A DNA stretch of 64,000 bases from Verrucomicrobiia bacterium (GTDB lineage: Bacteria > Verrucomicrobiota > Verrucomicrobiia > Opitutales > Cerasicoccaceae): assembly GCA_030425485.1 (NCBI GenBank), contig JAUIAM010000006.1, forward strand, positions 124,001 through 188,000. Direction: 5' to 3'. Position numbers and translations under genes: made by a program. Shown here piece by piece: positions 37,131 to 45,407 of this stretch; within the stretch, counting starts at the first letter, position 1; each line of letters begins with the position of its first letter. The notes below the pieces were generated by a model that saw only the letters and a list, made by a program, of their open reading frames with translations, did no database searches and had not been told where the DNA came from.

Positions 37131-38051
37131 ATGGAAACACTCGACATCAACGGCCATCCCGTGCGCAAGTGGCAGATCGGGGCCTCGACTTTTCTCGCCT
37201 ATCCGGAGGCCGGAGCACGCCTGATGAACTGGCACCTTACGCTGGCCGACGGCTCGTACCGCGACGTCATCCACTGGCCCGAAGATGCCGACCTGGGCAA
37301 TATCGCCAAGGTGCGGGGGGGCAACCCGGTGCTGTTTCCCTTTTCCGCCCGCACCTTTGATAAGGGCGAGATCGGCTACTGGCGTACACCGGAGGGGGAG
37401 CGCCTCCCCATGATGACGCACGGCTACTGCCGACAGGGCAAGTTTGAGGTCGTGACCGAGCATGACCACGGCTTTACGGCCAGTTTCGTCCCTTCGGATG
37501 AGTGTAACGAAGCCTACCCCTACGACTATACCTTCAGCGTGCGTTACCGCTTTGAGCAGCTCGCCATTTACGTGGACTACCAACTGCAAAATCACGGCAG
37601 CACGCCCATTCCGTGGTCTGCCGGCCATCATTTTTACTTCGCCCTGCCCTGGCACGAGGGCAGCACACGCGCGGACTACCAGTTGCACATTCCCGCGAAG
37701 AAGGCCTTTCACCAGGATGGTGAGGGCAAGCTCGTGCCGGTAAAGGACTTTTCCGAGACGGCCTCCTTTGATGACCCCGCCATCGTGGACCTGATCCACT
37801 GCAAGCTGAAGTCCAACGAGGTGCGCTTTGGCCCCAAGAGCGGCGAAGAGGACATCGCGATAAAAATCGGCGACTCACGTGTGCCCTCAGAGTGGACAAG
37901 CGTCGTCTCCTGGACGATGGCCGAGGACAGCCCATTTTACTGCGTAGAGCCGTGGATGGGGCCGCCCAACAGCTCCGGGACAAAGAAGGGGCTGCACTTC
38001 GTGGACGCCGGGGCGACCAGCGTGTTCAGCGTAGAAGTCCGCCTTGCCTAG
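37131..38051 (+). CDS. Aldose 1-epimerase family / hexose-6-phosphate mutarotase
   Basis: The 306-residue galactose-mutarotase-fold protein has GARLMNWHL, GGNPVLFPFSARTFDKG, LPMMTHGYCR with a candidate catalytic His, SAGHHFYFALPWH with the second His pair, and the late acidic motif PFYCVEPWMGPPN, whose Glu is the usual general base. Whether it acts on free sugar or on glucose 6-phosphate cannot be told. It is divergent from nfeD, with a 220-bp gap in which I see no clear regulatory element. Confidence 0.85.
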   Translation: METLDINGHPVRKWQIGASTFLAYPEAGARLMNWHLTLADGSYRDVIHWPEDADLGNIAKVRGGNPVLFPFSARTFDKGEIGYWRTPEGERLPMMTHGYCRQGKFEVVTEHDHGFTASFVPSDECNEAYPYDYTFSVRYRFEQLAIYVDYQLQNHGSTPIPWSAGHHFYFALPWHEGSTRADYQLHIPAKKAFHQDGEGKLVPVKDFSETASFDDPAIVDLIHCKLKSNEVRFGPKSGEEDIAIKIGDSRVPSEWTSVVSWTMAEDSPFYCVEPWMGPPNSSGTKKGLHFVDAGATSVFSVEVRLA

Positions 38052-38271
38052 GCAAGACAACGCCCGGCTCTTGTATTCCTGCGCTTCGGGATTACGCGTT
38101 CCGGTTTGAAGCGCTAGCTACGAGGCTGCGTCTTTGGGCTCCGTATTTACGGGCAGCACGCTTTCTCTTATACCGTCTTCCCATAAAAATGGTAAAGCCA
38201 GCGGCCCGCTCAGGGATGCCTGGGGGCAGCCGTCCCTGCCAACATCTTATCAATCATATATAGAAACGCTA

Positions 38272-39159
38272 TTACTCGGCGTCGTCGGCGTCGAGCGCAG
38301 CCGCCGGGGAGGGGGCCTCGGTCTCGGTTGAGGCATCCTGCGGGGTGGGCTCAAGCGCAGCCGGAACCACGGGCACGGGGGCCTGGACGCTGGCCGCAGC
38401 GACTGAAGCGGGCAGGTCATTCATCAGGTCTTTAGCCAGGCTGCCCCAAGGGCCTTCGGGCTGGAGCTTGACTGCCTGCTCGAGATAGCGGCGGGCTTCC
38501 TCGTGATTGCCCTGCGAAGTGGCAATCGCACCGAGGTTGTAAATGGCTTGCGCGCGGATGGCGTCTAGGAGATCGCCGTTGACACTGATAGACTTGAGCA
38601 GGCTGGTGCCAGCGTCGGTCTGTCCCGCCAGCACCTGCGACATGGCCTCGCCGATCAGGGCGCGTCCATAGAAATAGGTGCCCTGGAGGCCCGTGGCGGC
38701 TTCTTTATAGAGAGAGGCGGCTTCGGAATAGTCGCCGTCGGTGTAAGTGGCGTCCGCGGCTTCGAGCAGGGCAAAGCCACCGAGTGGCATGCTGCTGTTG
38801 GCTTCGCCAAAAGTGATCTTGGCCTCGGTGCTGTCCGCTGCGCTGTACTCCTGCTGCATGGAGGCGATGGCGCTCTCGCGATAGAGCTTGTAACCCTCGA
38901 CTCCGGCAAAACCGAGCAGCACGAGGACAAAGAGACCGATGATGAAGTGCTTGTTCTTGTTCCAGAAAAGCCAGGCCTGGTCTTCGAAGTCGGCCTCCTT
39001 AAAGGCGTCGTCCACATGCACGAGGTTGCGGTCGTCGCCCTTGGGAGCTTGATCGTGGTGCAGCTTGCGATCGGCGGCCTCAAGCTCTTCGCGGGAGAAG
39101 CGCGGGTCTTCGAGGATGCCGTCTTTCTTGGGCTTATGCTTTTTGGGGGGACGATTCAT
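38272..39159 (-). CDS. Membrane-anchored tetratricopeptide-repeat protein
   Basis: The protein has 295 residues. A lysine-rich cytoplasmic N-terminus (PPKKHKPKKDG) and one helix at about 83-103 (HFIIGLFVLVLLGFAGVEGY) are followed by a TPR-like domain (DATYTDGDYSEAASLYKEAA, YNLGAIATSQGNHEEARRYL) and an Ala/Pro tail. The topology resembles YfgM, an ancillary SecYEG subunit, but a clear assignment is not possible. The ATG at 39159 is chosen because the longer version reads into the upstream repeat-containing gap. Confidence 0.72.
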   Translation of the reverse strand: MNRPPKKHKPKKDGILEDPRFSREELEAADRKLHHDQAPKGDDRNLVHVDDAFKEADFEDQAWLFWNKNKHFIIGLFVLVLLGFAGVEGYKLYRESAIASMQQEYSAADSTEAKITFGEANSSMPLGGFALLEAADATYTDGDYSEAASLYKEAATGLQGTYFYGRALIGEAMSQVLAGQTDAGTSLLKSISVNGDLLDAIRAQAIYNLGAIATSQGNHEEARRYLEQAVKLQPEGPWGSLAKDLMNDLPASVAAASVQAPVPVVPAALEPTPQDASTETEAPSPAAALDADDAE

Positions 39160-39356
39160 GGTAACTGGAAAATCGCCAAAGCTTGGGCCCGAGCGCACTC
39201 AAGTCAAGTCCACAAGCGCACGGCGCTTGACCCGAATCTTTGGCAACAGGGTAAAATAAAGGCTTTTGCACTTTCGGTCTGGTGAGACCTTGGCATTTGC
39301 TGTGGGGGGGAGACTGCGCCCTACCTCAGATTTAAGGTACGGGGTAGACACGTAGT

Positions 39357-39442
39357 GCCGTAAGGGCGATAGCCCTTCAGACAGATCAAACGCTGCGCCG
39401 TAGGGGCGGAGCCCCTCAATGCCAGCGGGTGCCACCCGCTAG
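39357..39442. repeat. Mosaic hairpin repeat locus 3 (at the purU stop codon)
   Basis: Three hairpins lie in 86 bp: AAGGGC-GATA-GCCCTT (39362-39377), AGGGGC-GGA-GCCCCT (39402-39416) and AGCGGGT-GCC-ACCCGCT (39424-39440). The last one ends inside the purU stop codon (39439-39441). Between the first two lies GATCAAACGCTGCGC, also present twice at 28684-28770. Read in reverse, the last two hairpins and their linker match the 42-bp unit of locus 1, with differences confined mainly to the loops. Confidence 0.82.
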
Positions 39443-40293
39443 TCGAAGACGACGGTTTTGTTGTGGTAAACGAGGATGCGGTGTTCGAGGTGCCAGCGGA
39501 TGGCTTGAGAGAAGACGAGCTTCTCAAGGTCGCGCCCGCGGCGGACGAGCTCGGACGGGCCGTGGCGGTGCGTGACCCGGGCCACGTCCTGGGCGATGAT
39601 GGGCCCTTCGTCGAGGTCGGCCGTGGCGTAGTGGGCCGTGGCCCCGATGAGCTTTACCCCGCGACGATAAGCCTGATGGTAGGGTTTACCTCCGGCAAAG
39701 GCGGGCAAAAAGCTATGGTGGATGTTGATGACCGGGCAGCCGACTTGGGCCAGAAAGTCATCGCTGAGCACCTGCATGTAGCGAGCCATGAGCACGAGTT
39801 GGGCGCCGTGCTGGTGGATGACGGCGAGTTGCTCGGCCTCGGCTTGGGCCTTGCGGTCCTTTGTTACCGATATGTGATAAAAGGGTAGGCCGTAGCCCTC
39901 GGTGGCGGAGCGGAGGTCTTCGTGGTTGGAGATGACGGCGACGAGCTTGCCGGGGAGCTCTCCCGACTTGAAGCGCAGGATGATGTCGTGAAAGCAGTGC
40001 TCGATCTTGGAGACCATGATCGCGACCTTGGGCCGCTCGGAGGAGAGGGCGACGTGGCCGGTCATGCTCAGTTCGTCCTCGGCGTAGCGGCGAAAGTTGT
40101 CCATCTCCTCGGCATGGTCGCCCTCGGGGATCCACTCCACGCGCTGAAAGAAAATCTCGGCGTCGCTGTCGCGGTGCTGGTCAGCATGGAGGATGTTCCC
40201 GCCCCGGGCATAGACCCAGCCGGAGACGCGGGCGACGAGCCCGGGCTGGTCTGGGCCGGAAAGCAGGGCAATGATGCGGTCGGGTGCTGGCAT
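39439..40293 (-). CDS. purU: Formyltetrahydrofolate deformylase
   Basis: The 284-residue enzyme hydrolyses 10-formyl-THF to formate and THF. An N-terminal ACT domain (DRIIALLSGPDQPGLVARVS, about 5-85) senses amino acids in the E. coli enzyme. The formyltransferase fold follows: KVAIMVSKIEHC, INIHHSFLPAFAGG with catalytic Asn/His, and GATAHYATADLDEGPII with the Asp. The ATG at 40293 gives the normal family length; the in-frame start at 40323 would overlap yoeB. It lies 11 bp downstream of yoeB, so it could be read through from the toxin-antitoxin promoter. Confidence 0.95.
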   Translation of the reverse strand: MPAPDRIIALLSGPDQPGLVARVSGWVYARGGNILHADQHRDSDAEIFFQRVEWIPEGDHAEEMDNFRRYAEDELSMTGHVALSSERPKVAIMVSKIEHCFHDIILRFKSGELPGKLVAVISNHEDLRSATEGYGLPFYHISVTKDRKAQAEAEQLAVIHQHGAQLVLMARYMQVLSDDFLAQVGCPVINIHHSFLPAFAGGKPYHQAYRRGVKLIGATAHYATADLDEGPIIAQDVARVTHRHGPSELVRRGRDLEKLVFSQAIRWHLEHRILVYHNKTVVFD

Positions 40294-40304
40294 GGTGCGT
40301 TTAT

Positions 40305-40568
40305 TTATTCGTAATGCGTCCACATGCGGAGTACATGGACAACCTTTTTTTGGTCAAAGACCTCGTATACCAGACGATGCTGTATATTGATGCGGCGGGA
40401 ATAGCAGCCTTTCAAGTCACCTACCAAGGCCTCGTAGGGGGGTGGCGTGTGATAGGGGTCATTGCGTAAAAGAGCGATCAGCTTCTGGGCTTTGGGCTTC
40501 AATTTGCTGGCACTGAGCTTGTGCGCATCTTTCTGGGCCAGACGGGAAAAGACGACCTCGTAGCTCAC
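40305..40568 (-). CDS. yoeB: YoeB-family mRNA interferase toxin
   Basis: The 87-residue RelE-fold endoribonuclease cuts mRNA at the ribosomal A site. It has the N-terminal EVVFSRLAQKDAHKL, the core PPPYEALVGDLKGCYSRRIN, the catalytic-site QHRLVYEV and the near-terminal HYE, matching YoeB/Txe proteins. The start is GTG and overlaps the antitoxin stop as GTGA, which indicates translational coupling. All landmarks are intact, so it is probably active. Confidence 0.93.
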   Translation of the reverse strand: MSYEVVFSRLAQKDAHKLSASKLKPKAQKLIALLRNDPYHTPPPYEALVGDLKGCYSRRINIQHRLVYEVFDQKKVVHVLRMWTHYE

Positions 40569-40807
40569 CAGTCCAATTCCTTGCTGGCCTTGTCGATACC
40601 TTCGCTGCGTGCTTCCTGGACGGATTCCACCATGCCGGGAATACTGTGCAGGTGCAGGGTTTCCTGAATCGCTCGCCAGTCGCTTTCGGATATGAGTACC
40701 GCGTTTCCGCGCTTACCCGTGATCTGGATTGGCTCGTGGGAAGCGTTGGCGTCGTCAATCAGTGCGTACAGCTTGCTGCGGGCTTGCGTTGAGGTAACAG
40801 TGGTCAT
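40565..40807 (-). CDS. yefM: YefM/Phd-family antitoxin
   Basis: The 80-residue antitoxin has an N-terminal Phd/YefM DNA-binding dimer fold (TSTQARSKLYALIDDANASH, ITGKRGNAVLISESDW) and a C-terminal disordered segment (EGIDKASKELDW) that would wrap the toxin. The ATG at 40807 is used because the longer frame from 40843 overlaps the promoter elements described next. With yoeB it forms a type II toxin-antitoxin operon that is likely autorepressed through the palindrome in its promoter. Confidence 0.92.
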   Translation of the reverse strand: MTTVTSTQARSKLYALIDDANASHEPIQITGKRGNAVLISESDWRAIQETLHLHSIPGMVESVQEARSEGIDKASKELDW

Positions 40808-40814
40808 GGTTGAA

Positions 40815-40843
40815 AGCGTACGCAAATGCGTGCGTTTTTTCAA
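40815..40843 (-). promoter_or_regulatory. Putative yefM-yoeB promoter with overlapping operator
   Basis: On the minus strand TTGAAA (40843-40838) stands 17 bases before TACGCT (40820-40815), eight bases ahead of the yefM ATG. The spacer holds the inverted repeat ACGCA-AA-TGCGT (40820-40831), placed where an autorepressor would block RNA polymerase. The -10 match is weak and the assignment is by inspection only. Confidence 0.5.
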
Positions 40844-40851
40844 GTTTACTT

Positions 40852-42603
40852 TTAGGCCGGAGTTTCGGAGATGTCTTCGATGACTTCGACTTGGTGGAGC
40901 CAGAGGTTGGCGTAGCGACCTTGCTCAAGGAGGAGGTCGTTGTGCGAGCCCATTTCGATGATCTTGCCCTTTTCGAGGACGACGATCTTGTCCGCCTTGC
41001 GCACGGTGGAGAGGCGGTGGGCGATGATGAGCACGGTGCGGTCGGCCATGAGGTTATCCAGCGCGTTCTGGATCTGCCGCTCGGTGATGGTGTCCACGGA
41101 GGCAGTGGCTTCGTCGAGGATGACCAGCGGCGGGTTCTTCAAGAGCACGCGGGCAATGGTCAGGCGCTGCTTTTCGCCCTGACTGAGGCGGATGCCCTTT
41201 TCGCCGATGTTGGTGTCCATTCCGTCGGGCATGCGCTGGACGAACTCCCAGGCGCTGGCTCCTTCGAGCGCGGCCCGAATCTCGCTGTCGGTGGCGTCTT
41301 CTTTGGCCAGGAGGAGGTTTTCGCGGACGCTGCCTTCGAAGAGGAAGGGGTCCTGGGCGACGTGGCCGATGTTGCCGTGGATGTCGCCGAGGTTGAGCTC
41401 GCGGATATCGATGCCGTTGACCAGCACGGCGCCGGAGGTGGCGTCGTAGGCGCGCATGGCGAGGTTGGCCACGGTGGACTTGCCCGCGCCGGTGTGGCCG
41501 ACAAGAGCAGTGACTTTACCCGGCTCGATGGTGAGTTCGAAGTTTTCCAGCACAGCGGGGCGACCGGGGTACTGGAAGCCCACGTTGCTAAATTCCACAC
41601 CGACGAGCCCCTCGGGGAAGGGCTTGGGGTGGGGCGGCTGGGCGACTTCGACTTCGGCGTCGAGGATTTCAAAAACGCGGTCACCGCTCGCTTTGCCGGA
41701 GGCGAGCATCTGGTTGAGCATGGTCAGCCGCCACAGGGGCAGGTAGAGCATCTGGGCGTAAAAGAAGAAGCTGACGAATTCGCCGATGGTGAAGCCGCCT
41801 TTGTTCGTTATAATGAGGTAGCCCCCGGCGGCGAAGACGGCCACGGTCCCCAGACTGGAGACGAATTGGCTGCCCGGGCTGTAGAGTGACCAGTGAAACA
41901 TGGCCTTGAGGCTCTTGTCCTTGAGGTCCTCGGCGTGCTGCTCGAAGCGGCGGCCTTCGCGCTTTTGCAGGGCAAAAGTCTGGATGAGGCGGTTGCCCTG
42001 GATGTCTTCGACCAGCAGGGCATTGAGTGCGCCCGTGGCCTTGCGGACGGCCTTCCAATTCTTGCGCGAAGCCATGGCGTAGGCATAGGCCATCCAGAGC
42101 ACGATGGGCAGCGGCATGACAACGAAGGTGGCCAGCATGGGCTGGGTAATGAAGAGAATAATCACGATGCCGACGACCTGAAAGAGAATGGTCGTGCTCT
42201 GCTCGGTACCGTCGAGCAGGGCGCGTTCGACGTTGGCCACGTCCTCGACCACACGTGAGGCGATTTCGCCGCTCTTGCGCTGGTCGTAGAAAGAGACCGG
42301 CAGGGAGAGGAGCTTGGCGTGGATGTCGCGCCGCATGTCGATGAGTACCTTTTGCTCCAGGACGTTGTTCACCCGGATGCGTAGCACGTTAAAGAGCTCG
42401 CGACCAAAGTAGCACATCGCGATCAGTCCGACGCCCAGCCACAGGTCGGACAGCTCCATTTGCCCCAGGCCATCGACGAGCCAGCCTGCGACTTTGGGGA
42501 TGGCCAGGGTGAAGACGATCGAGAGCACGGCAAACCCGATCGTGAGCCAGAACAGCATACGATAGCGAAAAAGGTATTGGGCGACGCGCCAGATGGTTTT
42601 CAT
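40852..42603 (-). CDS. MsbA-like ABC exporter (fused permease and ATPase)
   Basis: The protein has 583 residues. Six membrane helices lie in the first 320 residues, followed by an ATPase with Walker A LVGHTGAGKSTVANL, signature IRLSQGEKQRLTIARVLL, Walker B PLVILDEATASVD and H-loop LIIAHRLSTV. It is a half-transporter that would dimerise, of the lipid/drug exporter group that includes MsbA. The substrate cannot be told. The ATG at 42603 is chosen; a second one at 42639 would add 12 residues not typical of the family. Confidence 0.88.
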   Translation of the reverse strand: MKTIWRVAQYLFRYRMLFWLTIGFAVLSIVFTLAIPKVAGWLVDGLGQMELSDLWLGVGLIAMCYFGRELFNVLRIRVNNVLEQKVLIDMRRDIHAKLLSLPVSFYDQRKSGEIASRVVEDVANVERALLDGTEQSTTILFQVVGIVIILFITQPMLATFVVMPLPIVLWMAYAYAMASRKNWKAVRKATGALNALLVEDIQGNRLIQTFALQKREGRRFEQHAEDLKDKSLKAMFHWSLYSPGSQFVSSLGTVAVFAAGGYLIITNKGGFTIGEFVSFFFYAQMLYLPLWRLTMLNQMLASGKASGDRVFEILDAEVEVAQPPHPKPFPEGLVGVEFSNVGFQYPGRPAVLENFELTIEPGKVTALVGHTGAGKSTVANLAMRAYDATSGAVLVNGIDIRELNLGDIHGNIGHVAQDPFLFEGSVRENLLLAKEDATDSEIRAALEGASAWEFVQRMPDGMDTNIGEKGIRLSQGEKQRLTIARVLLKNPPLVILDEATASVDTITERQIQNALDNLMADRTVLIIAHRLSTVRKADKIVVLEKGKIIEMGSHNDLLLEQGRYANLWLHQVEVIEDISETPA

Positions 42604-42710
42604 CCCAACTAGCAAAGAGCCTTTTGAGGGAATGTCCATGCCGCAGGCGAATTTTCCCTCCCGGGATTAAAGATTGTCTGTTCGCAGGCTTCCTGCTTTG
42701 CTCGTCCGCA

Positions 42711-43220
42711 ATGAAAATCTTACCTTACCTTTTTCTTTCGTCTCTGATTTTTGCCAGCACGGCATTCTCCAAAAAGGCCATTGACGGTAGCGAATTCGTC
42801 GGCGCGGACTACACGATCGATTTTCCTGAGGGATGGGGGGTCGAGCCCACCGAGGGCACGGATGTGAACGGCACTTACTTCAATGAGGAGGCGATGGTGT
42901 TTCAAACGGTAAACGTGGTGCTGGAAAATATGCCAAAGGGTGTGAGCAAGGAGCTGTACCTTGAGGCCAGCGTGGTAAACCTGGGCAAGTTGCCTGAGGT
43001 GAAGGAAATCTCAGCACCCTCTCCCGCGAAAGTCGGCAAATACGACGCCACACACTTCTCCTATACGATGGATCTCGGCGTTCTGATGCTACATTCAAAC
43101 GTCTATGTTGTGATAGAGGGTGGAGGCGCCTACATTATCACTGCGGGGGCCAATGATGAAGGTGCTGCGACCTTTGGCCCCATTCGCGAGAAGATCCTGG
43201 CTTCGTTTAAGCTCAAGTAG
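42711..43220 (+). CDS. Secreted protein of unknown function
   Basis: The protein has 169 residues and a signal peptide (ILPYLFLSSLIFASTAFS). The mature part looks like a single compact domain (YTIDFPEGWGVEPTEGTDVN, YVVIEGGGAYIITAGANDE, ending in IREKILASFKLK), a pattern seen in PsbP/DcrB-like lipid-associated folds, but the match is only suggestive. It is divergent from the ABC exporter. The frame stays open upstream to 42624, but that section has no signal peptide. Confidence 0.7.
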   Translation: MKILPYLFLSSLIFASTAFSKKAIDGSEFVGADYTIDFPEGWGVEPTEGTDVNGTYFNEEAMVFQTVNVVLENMPKGVSKELYLEASVVNLGKLPEVKEISAPSPAKVGKYDATHFSYTMDLGVLMLHSNVYVVIEGGGAYIITAGANDEGAATFGPIREKILASFKLK

Positions 43221-43259
43221 GTTTGCCTACACAACCTGGCCTGCCGCACTCATTTTTCC

Positions 43260-43721
43260 ATGAAATCCCGCCCCATTCCCGGCTCGACAGGCGAAGTCCT
43301 GACCAGCCTGCCCTCGCCCTACCTCCCGCACGCGGCCACTGGCCTCCTGCACCTGCCGCGCTTTATCGCCAAGATACGCTACACGCAGGAGCATGGCGAG
43401 CTGCCCAAGAGCTACCGCAAAAACTACAAGCGTGGCTTTGACCGCTTCCTCTGCCTGCACCTGGGGGTCGATCCGGGCGAGGTCGAGACCATCGTCATGT
43501 CCAGTGGCGACGATAGCGAGATGGACGCACGCCTGCTGGAGCTGTTTCCCGATGACGTGCGGGCCGTGGCCTGGAACCGCGAACTCGTGCAGAAGGGCAT
43601 GACCGAGGCCGGACGGGAGTTCCTGCGCGAGTCGCTGGAGAACATGGGCTGCCTCGACCGGGCGGACGAGATCAAGTCCGTGGCCGATATGATCGATTTT
43701 GACGAGGGGCGCATCGACTGA
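43260..43721 (+). CDS. DUF5069 domain protein
   Basis: The protein has 153 residues, is soluble and has no signal peptide. GLLHLPRFIAKIRYTQEHGEL and the later LGVDPGEVETIVMSSGDDSE with MDARLLELFPDD resemble DUF5069 proteins, which are common in Verrucomicrobiota and have no known function. It starts 39 bp after the secreted protein gene on the same strand. The match is by pattern only. Confidence 0.72.
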   Translation: MKSRPIPGSTGEVLTSLPSPYLPHAATGLLHLPRFIAKIRYTQEHGELPKSYRKNYKRGFDRFLCLHLGVDPGEVETIVMSSGDDSEMDARLLELFPDDVRAVAWNRELVQKGMTEAGREFLRESLENMGCLDRADEIKSVADMIDFDEGRID

Positions 43722-43810
43722 TTTTCATTGCGCAGTCGCTTGCATTTGCGGATTTTTGGGAAAAATAACCCTAACCGGAACTCCTTGCCCCTCCCGGGGT
43801 TTGTATTGCC

Positions 43811-45169
43811 ATGAAATCTGCCTCTGTTCGCATTAGTGCTATTGTATTTGCTTGGGTTGTGACCCTCGTTGCGGCCTATTTTATCGGTACCAGTTCCGGG
43901 ACTGACGCGGACAGCGTGTCACCCGTCGCCTCTGAGCCCAAGGCTGACAAGAGCTACTATCGCGGTGAAACCTACGCCAGCGAGGGGGAGTCGAGCCAGG
44001 CCCAGTCTGGTGGGCAGGATGAGGTCTGGCCAGTGGAGGGTACCCCCGGCGGGCAGAGCTTTGGCCAGCTTTTGGACGCCTACCTGCTCAACCCGAACGA
44101 CCCGCTCGCCCGGGAGTCGCTTCGCCTGAAAATCGCCAATCTCAGCGCAGAGGAAATCGCACCCACACTGGCCCAGATAGAATCGCTTGATCCCAGTCAG
44201 GCACGCGATTTGATGCTGCTCGGGGTGGTTGAGCGTTGGGCTGCCTACGAGCCGCAGGCGGCCCTGGCCTATGCTCAGGCCATTCCCGGTATGCGCTTGT
44301 CCAACCGTGCCGTGAATCAAGCCCTTGAAGGTTGGGGGAAATCCGACCCCGCTGCGGCCATTGCCTGGTGGAATTCTCCCGAGAACTACGCTGCCCAGCG
44401 GGTGCGTCAGAATCGTCTGGAGTCTATTTTGGAAGGCTATGTGGCTACCGACCCTTTTAGCGCGTTTCAGTTTGCGGTAGGTCTGGGTGAGGGCACGCTC
44501 GAAGAGCAGCGGACCAAGCGCGAAGCCCTCCGCACCGTGGTCGAGACCATGGTGGAGAGCGGCAACCTCGATTCTGCCCTCCTGTGGGCTACGGACATGG
44601 AGCCCGGTGAAGGGCAGACTGCCGCTCTGGCCGAGATCATGCAGGAGTGGGCAGAGTATGACCCGGATGGTGCCTCTGCTTATCTGGAGCAATTGGCCGG
44701 GCGAGATGACTTTGATGAAGTGCGCAACAGCATGATTCGCACCTGGGCTGAGAGCGACCCCGAGCAGGCTTCGGCTTACCTGACCACGCTGGACGTGGAC
44801 GATCCCAACCGTGGGCGTTTGAGCGCCATGCTCGTATACCAGTGGAGCCGCTACGACCTGACCGGACCCGCCGAATGGCTCAACACCCAACCGGCTTCCC
44901 CCGAGCTTGACCGTGCGGTGGCCACCCTGACCTATCGAGCTGCTTCTGACGATCCCGCCAGCGCCATGAGTTGGGCGGAATCCATCAGCGACGAGCGCAT
45001 GCGTCAGCGCTCGATTGACCGCGTGGCCCGGGAGTGGGCGGGGCAGGACCCCGAGGCTTTTGCTGATTACGTTAAGTCCTCCGAGTTCAGTGATGAGGAA
45101 AAGCAACGCCTGCTCGAAACCCAGCCCAATACCGGGGGCGGCTGGGGTGGCCGCTATTGGGGCCGCTAG
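43811..45169 (+). CDS. Membrane-anchored helical-repeat protein (W-x-x-x-DP repeats)
   Basis: The protein has 452 residues. One N-terminal signal anchor (ISAIVFAWVVTLVAAYFIG) and a disordered linker precede eight or so degenerate helical repeats of about 33-38 residues. Each has a core like EGWGKSDPAAAIAWW, QEWAEYDPDGASAYL, RTWAESDPEQASAYL, YQWSRYDLTGPAEWL or REWAGQDPEAFADYV. The pattern resembles TPR-like solenoids found widely in Verrucomicrobiota and Planctomycetota. The C-terminus ends in Gly/Trp/Arg residues (GGGWGGRYWGR). Binding partners are unknown. Confidence 0.75.
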   Translation: MKSASVRISAIVFAWVVTLVAAYFIGTSSGTDADSVSPVASEPKADKSYYRGETYASEGESSQAQSGGQDEVWPVEGTPGGQSFGQLLDAYLLNPNDPLARESLRLKIANLSAEEIAPTLAQIESLDPSQARDLMLLGVVERWAAYEPQAALAYAQAIPGMRLSNRAVNQALEGWGKSDPAAAIAWWNSPENYAAQRVRQNRLESILEGYVATDPFSAFQFAVGLGEGTLEEQRTKREALRTVVETMVESGNLDSALLWATDMEPGEGQTAALAEIMQEWAEYDPDGASAYLEQLAGRDDFDEVRNSMIRTWAESDPEQASAYLTTLDVDDPNRGRLSAMLVYQWSRYDLTGPAEWLNTQPASPELDRAVATLTYRAASDDPASAMSWAESISDERMRQRSIDRVAREWAGQDPEAFADYVKSSEFSDEEKQRLLETQPNTGGGWGGRYWGR

Positions 45170-45200
45170 TGTCATGTTCGCTAAATGCTTTGTATGAGTT

Positions 45201-45337
45201 AACAGCGGCAAAAAGGCACAAAACACACAAAAGGGCAGAAGGCATTGCCAGGGATAAAGAGAAAAACCTGAAGCTCTCTGCGTCTTTGCGCCTCTGCGGT
45301 GAAATAGTTTTGGCAAGAACTAAGCTAACGGTACACT
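45201..45337 (-). repeat. Dispersed intergenic repeat, copy 2 (inverted)
   Basis: Read on the minus strand, this has the same block order as the copy at 219-341: AGTGTACCGTTAGCTTAGTT, TTTCACCGCAGAGGCGCAA, AGACGCAGAGAGCTTCAGG, CCTGGCAATGCC and CTTTTGTGTGTTTTGTG. It lies in the 238-bp convergent gap between the helical-repeat gene and gluQ. Confidence 0.8.
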
Positions 45338-45407
45338 AGGCTGTGTCTTCAAATTCATCAAGGTCGGTAGAAAAGGGTCTTTTCGCGTCTTTTTCCGTTT
45401 TCTCAGT

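Noticed and set aside
38052-38271. Fourth copy of the mosaic hairpin repeat
   Set aside because: CAGGGA..TCCCTG can pair near 38212-38240, but the linkers and partner hairpins of the family are missing.
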